From assembly GCA_963555705.1 (NCBI GenBank), contig OY743172.1, positions 24,613,446 to 24,677,445 of the forward strand: a DNA stretch of 64,000 nucleotides. The letters are read 5' to 3'. This document shows, piece by piece, positions 41,961-52,977 of this stretch. The stretch is from Ligustrum vulgare (Eukaryota; Streptophyta; Magnoliopsida; Lamiales; Oleaceae). The notes beneath the pieces are model-generated. The model ran no database searches, had not been told where the DNA came from, and saw nothing but the letters and a program-made list of their open reading frames with translations. How positions within the stretch are numbered: the stretch's first letter is position 1; the number at the start of each line of letters is the position of its first letter. The translations under genes were made by a program, and so were the position numbers.

Positions 41961-42418
41961 TATATGATACTTTGTTTCTTTGCTTACAATCGATGTGCGA
42001 CTTTTTATATACCCAACAGAAGTTAGACAGATAGTCATTATGGTCTTTCGCTTTCATATGAATAATGAGTTTTTTTAACTTGCCAAATAGTCATTATTGT
42101 GGTCGTTTCTAAAAAACTTGACGTCTATGAATTAAATTGTTCTTTTGAGCTTAATGATAATGATGATTTCGCATGAAACTCCATTGGTACATTTTTCCTA
42201 TTAGAATGCATATTGATGGACAAATTCTACTTTTCAAAGTTAACAAAAAAGAACTTGTCTCCATTTTTATTTTATTTTTTTCCCTTTTAAAATAACGGTT
42301 AGGTGATTAAATTAAAATTGTACCAGGAAATGGCATTTTTAATACAGATTTTGAAATAAAAAATTAGGTGATTAAATTAAACGAAAGTGCCAATGAACGG
42401 GGGAAAATGCTATTTGAA

Positions 42419-42540
42419 CCCCACCCTTACCCCCAAGTTTGCCCTCTCACTCACATGGGGGGCGGGGTCCGCTCACCAATGATGAGCGGGTCCCATCCCC
42501 CATGTGAGTAGGGGGCAAGCTTGGGGGCAAGGGTGTGGTT
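42419..42540. mobile_element. Foldback (hairpin) element, about 120 bp
   Basis: Arms of about 40 bp: CCACCCTTACCCCCAAG...CACATGGGG on the left and its near-perfect reverse complement on the right, around a short GC-rich loop (GAGCGGGTCC / GGTCCGCTC). No coding capacity; probably a small MITE. Confidence 0.7.
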
Positions 42541-43836
42541 ATGAACGTGATGTTTAACTTAAACAGAGAGTGATCATTAGCATTTAACTATTTATATATG
42601 AGATGGACTAATTAAGTAGAAATCTTTTGAAAATACTTGATAATCATATAATTAGCAAGTTCGTAACCCGGTGGCGATCACTGAATGGTTTATAAAGACT
42701 TTCTGCTATTTATTATTTTTCTTAGCCAATTGACTAAGATTAATTCTCAGTATACAAAATGCTGGTATATCTATATATAAACTATATTTCCCAACTCATG
42801 AATTGATTGGTAGTCTTCAATTTGACTCCCTGCAAATACAAACCTTAATAGATTAAATATCGATATAAATAAAAATGCATAATAAAGGAAAACGGTCCCA
42901 TTAATCCCATTTATTTAGTGGCTGGGCTAATCTTTTCCCTCCATATATTAATGCAATAATTAAAGTGAGATTGATGGTGTAGTCTTTAACCAGGTTCAAA
43001 TGAAAACATCATGGCATAATTTGATTTTTTCCTGTTCTTGGTAGGCCCAGTCTACAATCTGATTATAACTTATCAAATCTATTTTTATCCACACATATAT
43101 TCGAAGAGCAGAGGCAATAGTGGAGCTTCTATGAAGTTGGCGCCAAATAAATATTGTGTCTAGAGCATGTTTGGCCAAAGCCTAGAACTTTCATTTATTT
43201 GTGTGTTCTAAGATAAATAATTATAAATTTGATCAAAGTGATAAAAATAAGTAAGGTATGAAAAACATGGGTAAGAGAAACTTTTTTTTTTTTTTTGCTT
43301 GTAATTAAAAAAGTAATATGTTTGGTTAATTGGATGGACACAAAAAGTTACTTGAAAGTAACCATAACTTTGTTTCACGCTTAGCCAAACATGCTTTAAT
43401 GAAGCAACACATTCTCTATTGCAAATAAGAGAAGATATACTGACACAAAACGGAATTGCAGACAGAGCTTTCGCAAACAGAGACAGAAACGTCTAGTTTT
43501 CAACTTTGGCGGTTAATAAAACAAATTACCAAAATTTGGACTGAGACAGTACATATCTGGGATTTGACCAAGTTTAAAAAGCAAGCTACTTTAAGCCTTT
43601 GTTTGAGCCCATTATTTTTCATATACCACTTTTTTCTATAATATAATTAATTTCAACCATTCAAAAAAATCAAGTTCACAATTTTTTATTTTTCAAATAA
43701 CTTTTTAACTATTAAATTTTTAAAACCCAAATTATAAATTGAAAAAATGAGGCTCAAACAAGGGCTAAGTAAGTTATCCATGCATGTTTGGAATAAAAAG
43801 ACATAAGCCTCTGTTTGGTAACACCGTTTGGATTAT

Positions 43837-44320
43837 TGTGGGATTATTGGCTTAGAACCAAAAAAACAAGTCCTTAGAAATGCTATCTTGTTTAACATAA
43901 ACTTGTGTGGCATTTCGAGGATTACTTAAAGTAATCGGGGGCAAAAATAAAAGAAGGGCTTACGACCGTTAAAACCAATTGGGAAATAAGTTTTTAGTAG
44001 TTGCATAAATTTGTTAAAAGGTTTTTACAAGTGAATTTTGGACTTGGGTATTTTTCTATAAAAGGGTGCAACAAGTTTTTTAAAAGTGATTCATATTTTC
44101 TCTAGAAAAGGATTTTTCTAGTTTTCTCTCTACAAAATATAACTTGTGGTTTTTTTTCAAGAGAGTCAAGAAAAAGTTTATCTTCTTGATTGGATTGAGA
44201 GTGCATGATTTTGATTTTCTCATTGGTATGGTCGTGAGCCTACATTTCGGTCGGTATCGAATTCATTATTTTGGCGTTCTTGGTGTTCTTGATTTTGGAA
44301 ATCAAGGTAAAGATCCTACA
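43837..44320 (+). repeat. 5' LTR of the copia-type element
   Basis: 484 bp, TGTGGG...CCTACA; contains TATAAAAGG-like TATA at about 44,057. Confidence 0.9.
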
Positions 44321-44333
44321 ATGGTATCAGAGC
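44321..44333 (+). promoter_or_regulatory. Primer-binding site (initiator tRNA-Met) of the copia-type element
   Basis: ATGGTATCAGAGC immediately after the 5' LTR, one base from its end. Confidence 0.85.
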
Positions 44334-45444
44334 GAGGAGGAATTACCAAGTGAGAGATCGAGGGAAGAAAATCAGTGCACCAGCCGTGGGAAGAAGAGCA
44401 GAGACCGAAACCAAGCAGAGAGAAGAAACTGAGACCGAAGCAAAGCTGAAAATCTGTGGAATTATTGCCGAGAAGAAGTCGTGCAAAGTCAGAAAAAAAA
44501 TTAAGTGAAGCCGGTGGAAAAGAAGTGTCCGACCGAAGAGCCGAAGAAAAGGCAGAAATCTGAAGAAGCAGCCGACCAAGAAAAAGGAAGGAGGAGCTTC
44601 TGCCACATTTTGCAAAAATCCGATCTCCGGTCATACAATCGGCGATCCAAGACCACCAGCAGGACCGCAAGGTGGAGGAGAACACTCGACTGGAAGCTGG
44701 GAGGCATCCGGCGGCTGGAAGGCGGCGAAATCGCCGGAAATAGGAAAGTTCAACCGGAGCTAAAAACTGAAATTCCCGCCGGTAGGGAACTCCGATTGAG
44801 AAACGGTTTGCGCCATTGGACTCGTGACGGAGAGGAGAATCTTGTAGTGTTTTGGGAAAAATTTTCCGGCGACGGAGGCAGAGGCGGTTTCCGGCGGCGG
44901 CGGTGTTGTCCGGCGAGGCTCCGGCTACAATTTTTGACAGTTTGTTCTACAGGACCTGCAGAGTCCATATTCGAAGTCCGTTTCACGAAATTCAATTTGA
45001 ATATTGGCTAAGGTATGCAAATGGTTTTTTGCATGATTCATTAGTTTGATTTTTTGAGATTGAACTGTGCATTGAAGACTCCTATTGTAGTTGTACGAAC
45101 ATTTAGGATAATTTCTAAGCTCGGGATTTTGTGTATAAATCGGGGAAGGGCTAGAAGTTGGGGATTCCTTGAGGTTCGGGTTTGACAAGATTAGGTATTA
45201 ATCTTGGGTTTGATAGGAGGTCTTCTTGCTGATTTGACGTGAGAATTATATTCACGGGGATATTTTGACAAGATTAGGTGTTAATCTTGGGGGTATGCAA
45301 GGTTACAAGATTAGGTGTTAATCTTGGGTAAATTCTGCATTGTATACCGGTTTTGTTGCTGTGGTTATTTTACTTGCTGGAATTTGCAAGGGGAGTGATA
45401 AGTATCATTCGGTGAGCAACGGTGTTTTTGAACAGTTTTCAAGA

Positions 45445-46581
45445 ATGGGATCTAGGATCGAGCTGGAGAAGTTCGATGGTAAAGGGGATTTCTCCCTTTG
45501 GAAGAAGAAAATGAAAGCAGTATTGGTACAACAAAGGGTTGCAAAGGCATTGGAGGAACAATCCGAATGGCCGGAGGCATTATTAGCCAAAGATGATGAA
45601 GTAGCTGAAATTCAAGAAGTGGCATATAGCACTCTGATTCTTCATCTCTCAGATAACGTTCTGAGACAGGTAAACGATTCTCAAACTGCTTTAGAAATCT
45701 GGAATAAGATAGATGAAATTTATGCTGCTAAAACTGTTCCTAATAAAAATTTTCTTTTAGAAAGAATTTTTGGTTTCAAAATGGACCCCTCCAAAGATCT
45801 TGAAACAAATTTAAATGCATTTTCTACAATGACTTTAGATTTAACGAACAGTGGACAGAAAATAGAAGATGATCAATTAGCTATAATTTTGGTAAATTCT
45901 CTTCCAGAATCTTTCAAAGAACTTAAAAATGTTATTAAATATGGAAGGGATACCATCACTCTTGCAAATGTCACTGCTTCGATTAGGTCTAAAGCATTAG
46001 AAATTAATTTGGAGGAGAAAGCTGTCCATAATGAAACGGCTTATTTTGTTAAAGGTAAATTTGATAAGAAAGAGTCAAATGCTATGAACTTTAACAAGAA
46101 TAAGGGTAAGAGTAAGGAACAGTGGAAGGGCAAGGGTAGTGGTAGAGATGGAGATAAGTGCTTTCATTGTGGTAAAACGGGACACTTTAAGAAAGATTGC
46201 TACGAGTGGCTAAGGAAGAAAGAGGGGCTGCGGGATGTAGCTGAAAGTAATACTGCTTTTGGGGCTTTTGTGAATGATGATGATCAATTGAGAGTGTTAA
46301 ATGTGATGTTAGGTGAGCGGAATCAAGAGTGGATACTTGACTCAGGGTGTTCCTATCATATGACCTCCCATAAAGCTTGGTTTAAGACCTATAGAGAGAT
46401 AGATGGGGAGAATGTGTATTTAGGGAATGGTGAGTCTTGTACTGTGATGGGAATAGGTGAAGTTGTGGTCAAGATGTATAATGGGGTGGTTAGAGTTCTA
46501 ACTGGGGGTGAGGCATATACCTGCTTTATCCAAAAATCTTATTTCTTTGAGCACATTGCATATGTCTGGTTTTCATTATGA
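45445..46581 (+). pseudogene. Copia gag and N-terminal protease (frameshifted)
   Basis: From ATG 45,445: a UBN2/Retrotran_gag domain (Lys-Phe-Asp-Gly...Trp-Lys start, conserved helical core), a CCHC zinc knuckle (Cys-Phe-His-Cys...His...Cys, about 46,159-46,200), and a copia protease with Leu-Asp-Ser-Gly-Cys (about 46,336). The frame runs into unrelated residues near 46,505, where the protease continues in another frame. The gag part is intact and could still be expressed. Confidence 0.85.
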
Positions 46582-47233
46582 AACAAAGAATGATAATATG
46601 TTAGTATGTAAAGGCAATGACATTGTGATTAAAGGAATATTGAGAAATAGACTTTATTATATGCTTGGCACAACAGTAATTCAAGATCATTCATGCTCAC
46701 ACATAATTCAAAAGGATGACACTCAATTGAGGGACAAAATGATAGCCCATGAAGGAAATAAATTTCCTTGTATTTTTGTTGCTGCTAACAATGTTGCAGG
46801 TTTAACTCCAACTTCACTTGAAAGTGAGTTTCTGGAGGGTAAAGAGTTTGGAATAAACTCTAGTGACCAAGGAACAAGTGGTCAGAGGTGTGGAGTTCAA
46901 AATAGTGATTTTGAATCAGTTGTTGAGGAAGTTCAACAAGAAAATGATGAAGTTGTTGAAAATGATGGAGTTCAACAAGAACCTAATCAAGAAAGCTTGT
47001 ATGACTATCTATTAGTCATGGATGGTGAAAGGAGGCAGGTAAATTCTAATCCTAGTTTTTATTCCATTAGTCTAAAAGAGTGTTATCTTTTGACAGGTAT
47101 TAAGGAATCTACAAGTTGTGGAGAAGCTAGGATGATTCAAAGTGCAATGCAAATGAAGATGTTTTCTCCTGAACCATCAAATCAAAAGACTTGGAAGGAT
47201 GAAAGCTTCCAAGAGGACTTTCGGAATAGGTGA
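46508..47233 (+). pseudogene. Copia protease tail joined to unrelated-looking acidic polypeptide
   Basis: The first about 50 residues continue the copia protease/pre-integrase (Pro-Ala-Leu-Ser-Lys-Asn-Leu-Ile-Ser). After about 46,690 no integrase or RT motif appears. The frame continues open as a Glu/Gln/Asn/Val-rich segment, probably the linker after the integrase, then the 3' region. This is evidence for a large internal deletion that kept the frame open. Confidence 0.7.
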
Positions 47234-47282
47234 AGGTAAATTTAGATTATGTGGAGGTTTGGTTTAAGCCAAGGTGAAGGAA

Positions 47283-47766
47283 TGTGGGATTATTGGCTTA
47301 GAACCAAACAAACAAGCCCTTAGAAATGCTATCTTGTTTAACATAAACTTGTGTGGCATTTCGAGGATTACTTAAAGTAATCGGGGGCAAAAATAAAAGA
47401 AGGGCTTACGACCGTTAAAACCAATTGGGAAATAAGTTTTTAGTAGTTGCATAAATTTGTTAAAAGGTTTTTACAAGTGAATTTTGGACTTGGGTATTTT
47501 TCTATAAAAGGGTGCAACAAGTTTTTTAAAAGTGGTTCATATTTTCTCTAGAAAAGGATTTTTCTAGTTTTCTCTCTACAAAATATAACTTGTGGTTTTT
47601 CTTCAAGAGAGTCAAGAAAAAGTTTATCTTCTTGATTGAATTGAGAGTGCATGATTTTGATTTTCTCATTGGTATGGTCGTGAGCCTACATTTCGGTCGG
47701 TATCGAATTCATTATTTTGGCGTTCTTGGTGTTCTAGATTTTGGAAATCAAGGTAAAGATCCTACA
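47283..47766 (+). repeat. 3' LTR of the copia-type element
   Basis: 484 bp, almost identical to the 5' LTR; preceded by the purine-rich AGGTGAAGGAA. Confidence 0.9.
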
Positions 47767-47954
47767 ATTATAAATTGGTTTATTTATGATTTTGAGGTAA
47801 AAAGTAATGGTTGAAAATTGGAGAGAGAAAATGTTTGTGGTTAAAAGTGATTTGGAAAATTGTGTAGTTTATAAATTGATTTATAAACCAAATAAACTAC
47901 TTTACCAAACACATGCTTAATTTATGCTTAGCCAAACATAAGAAACATTTTCCA

Positions 47955-48330
47955 TAAGCCGTTCTCCTACCCATAGTAAATATGAGTTATGTTGCCCACC
48001 TGTAAATGTTACAGGTGGATATTAACCCCCACACATTTCATCACATGAAAGGTGAAATGAGTTGAACTAATAGTCACCTGCCACATCGACGGGTGGGCAT
48101 TATACAATGCGTAGGAGAACATTTTCTATAAAAATTAAGGCATTTTCCTTATCCATAGTGAGCATGAATTATATTGTCCACCTATTGATGTGGCATTGAC
48201 CTAACATATTTTATCACATGGGAGGTAAAATGTGTTGGCCAACCCGCCACATCAACCGGTGAGCATTATAAAGTGGTTAGGAGAACATTTTTCATAAGAA
48301 TCAAGGCCGTTCTCCTGCCCACCTTTAGCG
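47955..48330. mobile_element. Head-to-tail array of a MITE-like unit (two full copies and part of a third)
   Basis: Units start near 47,958 (AGCCGTTCTCC), 48,139 (AGGCATTTTCC) and 48,304 (AGGCCGTTCTCC). Each full unit ends TAGGAGAACATTTT..., complementary to the GTTCTCCTA start, so each can fold back. The internal blocks GGTGAAATG/GGTAAAATG and CCACATC are shared. Confidence 0.65.
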
Positions 48331-48671
48331 ATTTTGATTATCATCGTTAGTTTATGTTTGCGGTGTAATAAATAATCATAATGCCAAATGAAAGAGCTTG
48401 AGAGATGTCAAATTACATACGCACCGGAAACAAAAGTTTGAGGAAACTCAGCGCTCGTCATCTTTTCTTCATCAATCCATCCAATCAATTTAGTAAATCC
48501 TCTGCTATAAAGCACATATCAAGGATGCTAGCTAGGGAAAGAAAAAGAACAAAGAAAGATAATTCCTGAAAAACAAGATTAAAGGATAACATCAGATTAT
48601 TCAATTCAAGCATATAACTTGTCAAATAATTACAAAAAAGGACAAAAAAACACGTGCAAATTCATGTATTT

Positions 48672-50429
48672 TCATACGTTTCTCCAGGAAGCTGAATAAG
48701 CCATGCGTGGAAGAAAGCCTCTTAAACCAATATCATACACCGGAGTACCATCAGGATAATAGAGTCCGTAATTTCTCTCAGATGCTGGACCAGGCTTCAG
48801 ATTCTCATTAAAAAGTGCAAAAACGTAGATGTCGACCGGTGCCGATGGTTTTGCCGGAGTGCCTTGGTTTTGCTGCAGCCGGCTCAGCAGGTTACTGTTA
48901 TATAATTTAGCATTCTGCGGCGTTGCTCCTACCTCATTCTGATCCCCATTCGATGGCCATCCTGTCTCTGAAATTTTAACTTGTACATCCGTATGCCCCA
49001 TTGCTCTAATTGCTGAGTAAACAGCATCAATTTGTGCATATAACATGTTATCATATTTCAAATTGGTGATTGGATCCACCGTTCCTGGATTAGGCTGGAA
49101 AAGAACGTAATCTAGTGAAACCTGACCAGGGTTATCTTTGTAAGCAAAAAAGGGATATGCATTTATAAGGAACGGAGAGTTCGTCTGCGAATGGAAATTG
49201 ACTATACGCTGGATGTTCTCAGCAAGATCCGGCCGGAACGTGCCTGAAGAAGGTGGGAAGGAATTACCTAAGATTCCAATCGAATGAGCTGTTGTCACGT
49301 ACACTTCCTCGCTTAGCCCGAGATTGCTAAGCGCATCATAGACCGTCTGCATTGCCGGGAAGAGATAAGACATTAACTGAATATCGTTGCCTGTTAGGAC
49401 CTCGTTCCCGACGGTGATGCACGTGATCTTGGTCTGGGAAATGTAAGGTTGAACGTGCTGTTGAATCCAACTTTGAGCTTTAACTGGATCTGTCATGTTC
49501 TCGAGATACTCATTCCCGAGCCCAATGACAAATTCCACTTCAGAATTGGCAAATGCAGTTAATACATTTGGATCAGCGTCATAGAGTTTAACTCTACTTA
49601 TGTTCAGAGATCTCAGAAGATATGCAACACGGGATGGCGAGGGAAGATTATTCGCAATCTGGCCATAATTAATTCCAACTCCGAGACTGCAAATTGTACC
49701 AAATGAATCTGAAAACGGTCAAAAAGAAAAGTAAAAAATTCTGAATCTTGAACATCAATATCAATACATTGTTAAAAGGGTAAAATCTCGCGTCGAATAA
49801 AGATGAAAATATAGACCAATATATAAGGACTTGAGTTACTCCGTTAACAAAGTTGAGATTTTAAAATGAACCACAAATCTTAACATGGTATCAGAGCTCA
49901 AGCAATTTTCTCTGAATAAGACTAAAAAATGAGTACACGAATTTCAAGATTGGTTTGCTTAAACGGAACATGTTAAAGGGATAAAACATGAACCAATTTA
50001 TAAGGGTTTGTATTGCTTCTCTTGCCAATGGACCCAAATCTTAACATATATACACTCCGGCGCCTCAATTAGCTAGCAGAACAGCAAAATTAGGAAAAAA
50101 AAAAAACAAAGAAATCTCATGAAGCATCATAAAAATACATAACTACAATGAAAGTGAATCAAGTGATTCACCATTATTATTTCCTAAAACCCGAAAAGAA
50201 TAAACCCAATATCTTCTTGTCTCCTCTTATTATATTTTAATTTCAGAGCTAAAATTCATTAGCAAGAAATACATAGATGCCCCTTTAATTACATGCAGAG
50301 AAAAATTTAACATAGAATTAAGAACACTCGTCTTCAAATCGAGTTGAAAATGGCTTAAAGAACAGAATAAGAACCTGAAAGAGTGAACAGAAGAAGAAGA
50401 AGAGCCCGGAAGAGGGTGGCCATTGCCAT
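48672..50429 (-). CDS. Glucan endo-1,3-beta-glucosidase (GH17), two exons, 363 aa
   Basis: Exon 1 is 50,429-50,375 (ATG at 50,429), encoding a Leu-rich signal peptide. Exon 2 is 49,708-48,672. Donor CAG|GTTCTT and acceptor TTTTCAG join a split codon in frame, giving 363 residues. The mature part begins near Gly-Val-Gly-Ile-Asn-Tyr-Gly. The proton-donor Glu lies in Val-Gly-Asn-Glu-Val and the nucleophile Glu in Ser-Glu-Thr-Gly-Trp-Pro. A short intron after the signal-peptide codons is typical of plant GH17 genes. There is no X8 domain or clear GPI signal, so a secreted or cell-wall enzyme hydrolysing callose-type beta-1,3-glucan is likely. The frame is intact. Confidence 0.94.
49770..50046 (+). 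mobile_element. TRIM (terminal-repeat retrotransposon in miniature) inside the glucanase intron
   Basis: A 277-bp unit: first terminal repeat 49,770-49,885 (TGTTAAAAGGG...AAATCTTAACA), initiator tRNA-Met primer site TGGTATCAGAGCTC at 49,886, a short interior, and a second shorter terminal repeat 49,971-50,046 (TGTTAAAGGG...AAATCTTAACA). The flanks TACAT and TATAT are a near target-site duplication. It lies antisense to the host gene. Confidence 0.8.
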
Positions 50430-50473
50430 ATGCCAGCTTTGCTAAATTTCAGCCACGCCCCTTCATTTCTTCA

Positions 50474-50486
50474 GATATATATAATA
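50474..50486 (-). promoter_or_regulatory. Candidate TATA box of the glucanase gene
   Basis: TTATATATATC on the minus strand, about 50 nt upstream of the ATG. That is close for a TATA box plus leader, so the true core promoter could differ. Confidence 0.4.
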
Positions 50487-50489
50487 TGC

Positions 50490-51320
50490 ATTTGTACGCG
50501 TTCAGTGCATTGAATTGTTGAGTTGATAAAAGTATTATAGGCGGTACAGTGTGAAATCGTGCAAAAGTTCTATTTTAATAGTAGTAAAAAGGTTGCCATT
50601 TTGTAATTGAATTCAGCATGTGGTTTTCCTCTTCATTCCCTTTGAGGTCATGAAAAGTGAGAATAAACCGTGTAAATTTTCCGACATATTTATTGATTTC
50701 CTAAAGTAGCCTCATATTTTTCCTCAAACCACAGTTTTGAAGCACTTTTTGCAAATTTCCAGTGATGTGCGATATAATGATAAGGGAGCTTGGAGAAATT
50801 GCATAGAAAAATAGGTGAAATAGTAAAGAAAAAATCGGTAAATTGCTCTTATAGTACAGTTTGTAATTTACTTTTGTTTCTTTAGATCCAAATCAACTGG
50901 ATTCTTGACTTTTCGTATGGTAGTTATTAAATTGTTGAAATTTGATTGTAATATTAATAGCAATTGAAATTTATAAATTTGTAGTAGAAATTATTAAATT
51001 GTATTGTATTGGTTATCATAGTTTGAAGAAATCTTTAAATTTGACAAAAACAATCAACAAAAGTACATATATGGCTTAGTTTGTCTTAAGGGTAAAAGAC
51101 ATGTTGCTCTTATATTTAATGTATTAAATTGAATACGATCGAATGATTTAATTTAAAGATAGAAAAATACCATAAAATGTAGCCTTGGCTATATAAAAAA
51201 TAGAAAATAGAATTTTAAAAGATAATTCAAAACTTTTTTCTATTCTCCTATACATGATGTCATAGATAACTCAACTAGGATACTAACTAACAAGTAAAAT
51301 AATTTATGCTTTTTAACCTA
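50490..51320. other. Glucanase upstream region, no other gene seen
   Basis: AT-rich DNA without an ORF of note; it should include the glucanase promoter. No specific cis elements could be supported. Confidence 0.4.
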
Positions 51321-51321
51321 A

Positions 51322-51522
51322 GCCTCTGTTCGCGGTAAATAGGATTTTTTAGGTTTTTTTTTTTTGGTTTTTAAATCAATTTTTAAACTACACAATTCCC
51401 CTAATCAATCTCTAATACTACACATTTTCTCTCTCCACTTTTTAACCATCCATCTACCTAAAAAATCACAAAAAAGTAATTTTTTTTTTTTTTTTTTTAC
51501 TTCCTAGCCGCCGAACGGAGGC
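51322..51522. mobile_element. Tourist-like MITE, family 1, with TAA target-site duplication
   Basis: A 201-bp element with inverted ends GCCTCTGTTCG / CGAACGGAGGC, flanked by TAA on both sides (51,319-51,321 and 51,523-51,525). The interior is the reverse of the 28,560 and 47,767 copies. Confidence 0.8.
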
Positions 51523-51715
51523 TAAGAAATTTAACATGTCTTACCCTTTATAGTATATATGTTTGGCAATACGTTTATAAATGATTGTCTATAAATAACG
51601 ATTTGATAATATTTCGTTAGTCAATTTTTTAAAAAGTGAAAAATTATCGACGAAAAGATTTAATCAATCGAAATTGTTGATTTTTTCAAAAAAAACTGCT
51701 CCATTGATATATTTA

Positions 51716-51888
51716 GAGCTTGTTTGGTAAGGATAAAATTTTTACCACAATTTTTCAAATTCAATCTCAATCATCCATTCTTAGTCAAATCCACTATTTT
51801 TGAATTTTCAAACATTTTTAAACTACGCATCTATCAAAAAAATAAAAATAACTACAAAAATCAAAACTTTTCACATTACAAAAGATGC
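51716..51888. mobile_element. Tourist-like MITE, family 2, reverse copy
   Basis: GAGCTTGTTTGGTAAGG at the left, with an interior (TTTGAATTTTCAAACATTTTTAAA...) that is the reverse complement of 37,468-37,645. Boundaries are approximate. Confidence 0.55.
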
Positions 51889-52977
51889 TATAAATAAACA
51901 AAATTTGAAGATTCAATTGGTCCTCAAGAACATAATTATAAAGATAATATAAAAATTAGAGTAGGTAATAAGTAGTTTTGAGGTGGGTAAATCCTTTTTT
52001 AGGCCAATTTATGAACTTATATTAAAAAAAATGTATTCATTGTTGGTGATGGTGACTTCGTGCAATTGATTGAGAATTAAGAGGGTGCAAAGTGAAACAA
52101 TGTGCAAACATTAAGCAGTATTATATAAACAAAGAAATGTGGTGACGAGACTCCTAGTAGGAATACGTGTTTTACACGAAGCCATCACCCAATCCGCATC
52201 GGTCCTCTCGTTTTCCTCTGTAATGGTCGGTGGACAGATCAGCAACTTGAGATTGACAATGTTACCCTTACACATTTATGTCCGTTCGGTAATTGCCATT
52301 TTAATTTGAAATTTTAATGTACACAATGTTTTAAACCATTTTTTAATCTTTTCTCTTCAATTTTTAATCATACATCTTACCTAAAAAATATAAATAAACG
52401 TTCTTAACATTTACTCAATATTACATTTATGTTCCTAAATTTTTCATCACATTCTTATAATTGACCTTTCGTTAATTTGCAAAGCTTGTAAATTTTTGTA
52501 CAGAGACGCAATTACGGACAAGATGTTTAAATTAATGAAAGATTGATGATAAGAATGCTTTGAAAAAAAAAAAAAAATTGAGGACGTAATATGATAATGA
52601 ACAAAGGTTTATTAACCGTATATGCAATTATTTTTTCCAGTTATAAAAAAAATGTGATACAAAATGTAAATGTAAAGTTTAACCTTTTATTAATTAGCCC
52701 AGATTTGATAACCATTATTTGGGAAATGTAATTTTTTGAATTGTAATTTTTGGAATAATGTGTGGTTAAGAGGTAGGAAAACTTTTGAGTTTACGTGCAT
52801 AATATTTTATTATGTGAATGTGTGGTTGAAAATGAGTAATGTTTAAAAATGAATTCTAAAAATGATTGTCAGATAGGGACGTAATAAATATTGTCCTTAA
52901 ATGCTTTAAGATGAGGAGCATATTTTCTCGTTAATTCATTTTTATTTTTATTTTTTTGAAAAAAATATGAGGACAGA
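51889..52977. other. AT-rich intergenic DNA
   Basis: Contains scattered short stretches similar to the family-1 MITE interior (about 52,290-52,440) but no gene or complete element that I can bound. Confidence 0.4.

Larger units (their letters stand above)
43837..47766 (+). mobile_element. Copia-type LTR retrotransposon, internally deleted, ATTAT target-site duplication
   Basis: 484-bp LTRs (43,837-44,320 and 47,283-47,766) start TGTGGG and end CCTACA with only about six differences. ATTAT flanks both ends (43,832-43,836 and 47,767-47,771). The primer site ATGGTATCAGAGC directly follows the left LTR. The interior encodes gag and protease but lacks integrase, RT and RNase H, so it depends on proteins from a relative. 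It is inserted within an older GTTTGGTA-family MITE, whose halves lie at 43,808-43,836 and 47,767-47,915. Confidence 0.92.

Noticed and set aside
44302..45188. Cluster of overlapping ORFs on both strands after the copia 5' LTR
   Set aside because: They cover the purine-rich leader of the copia element; no gag homology until 45,445.
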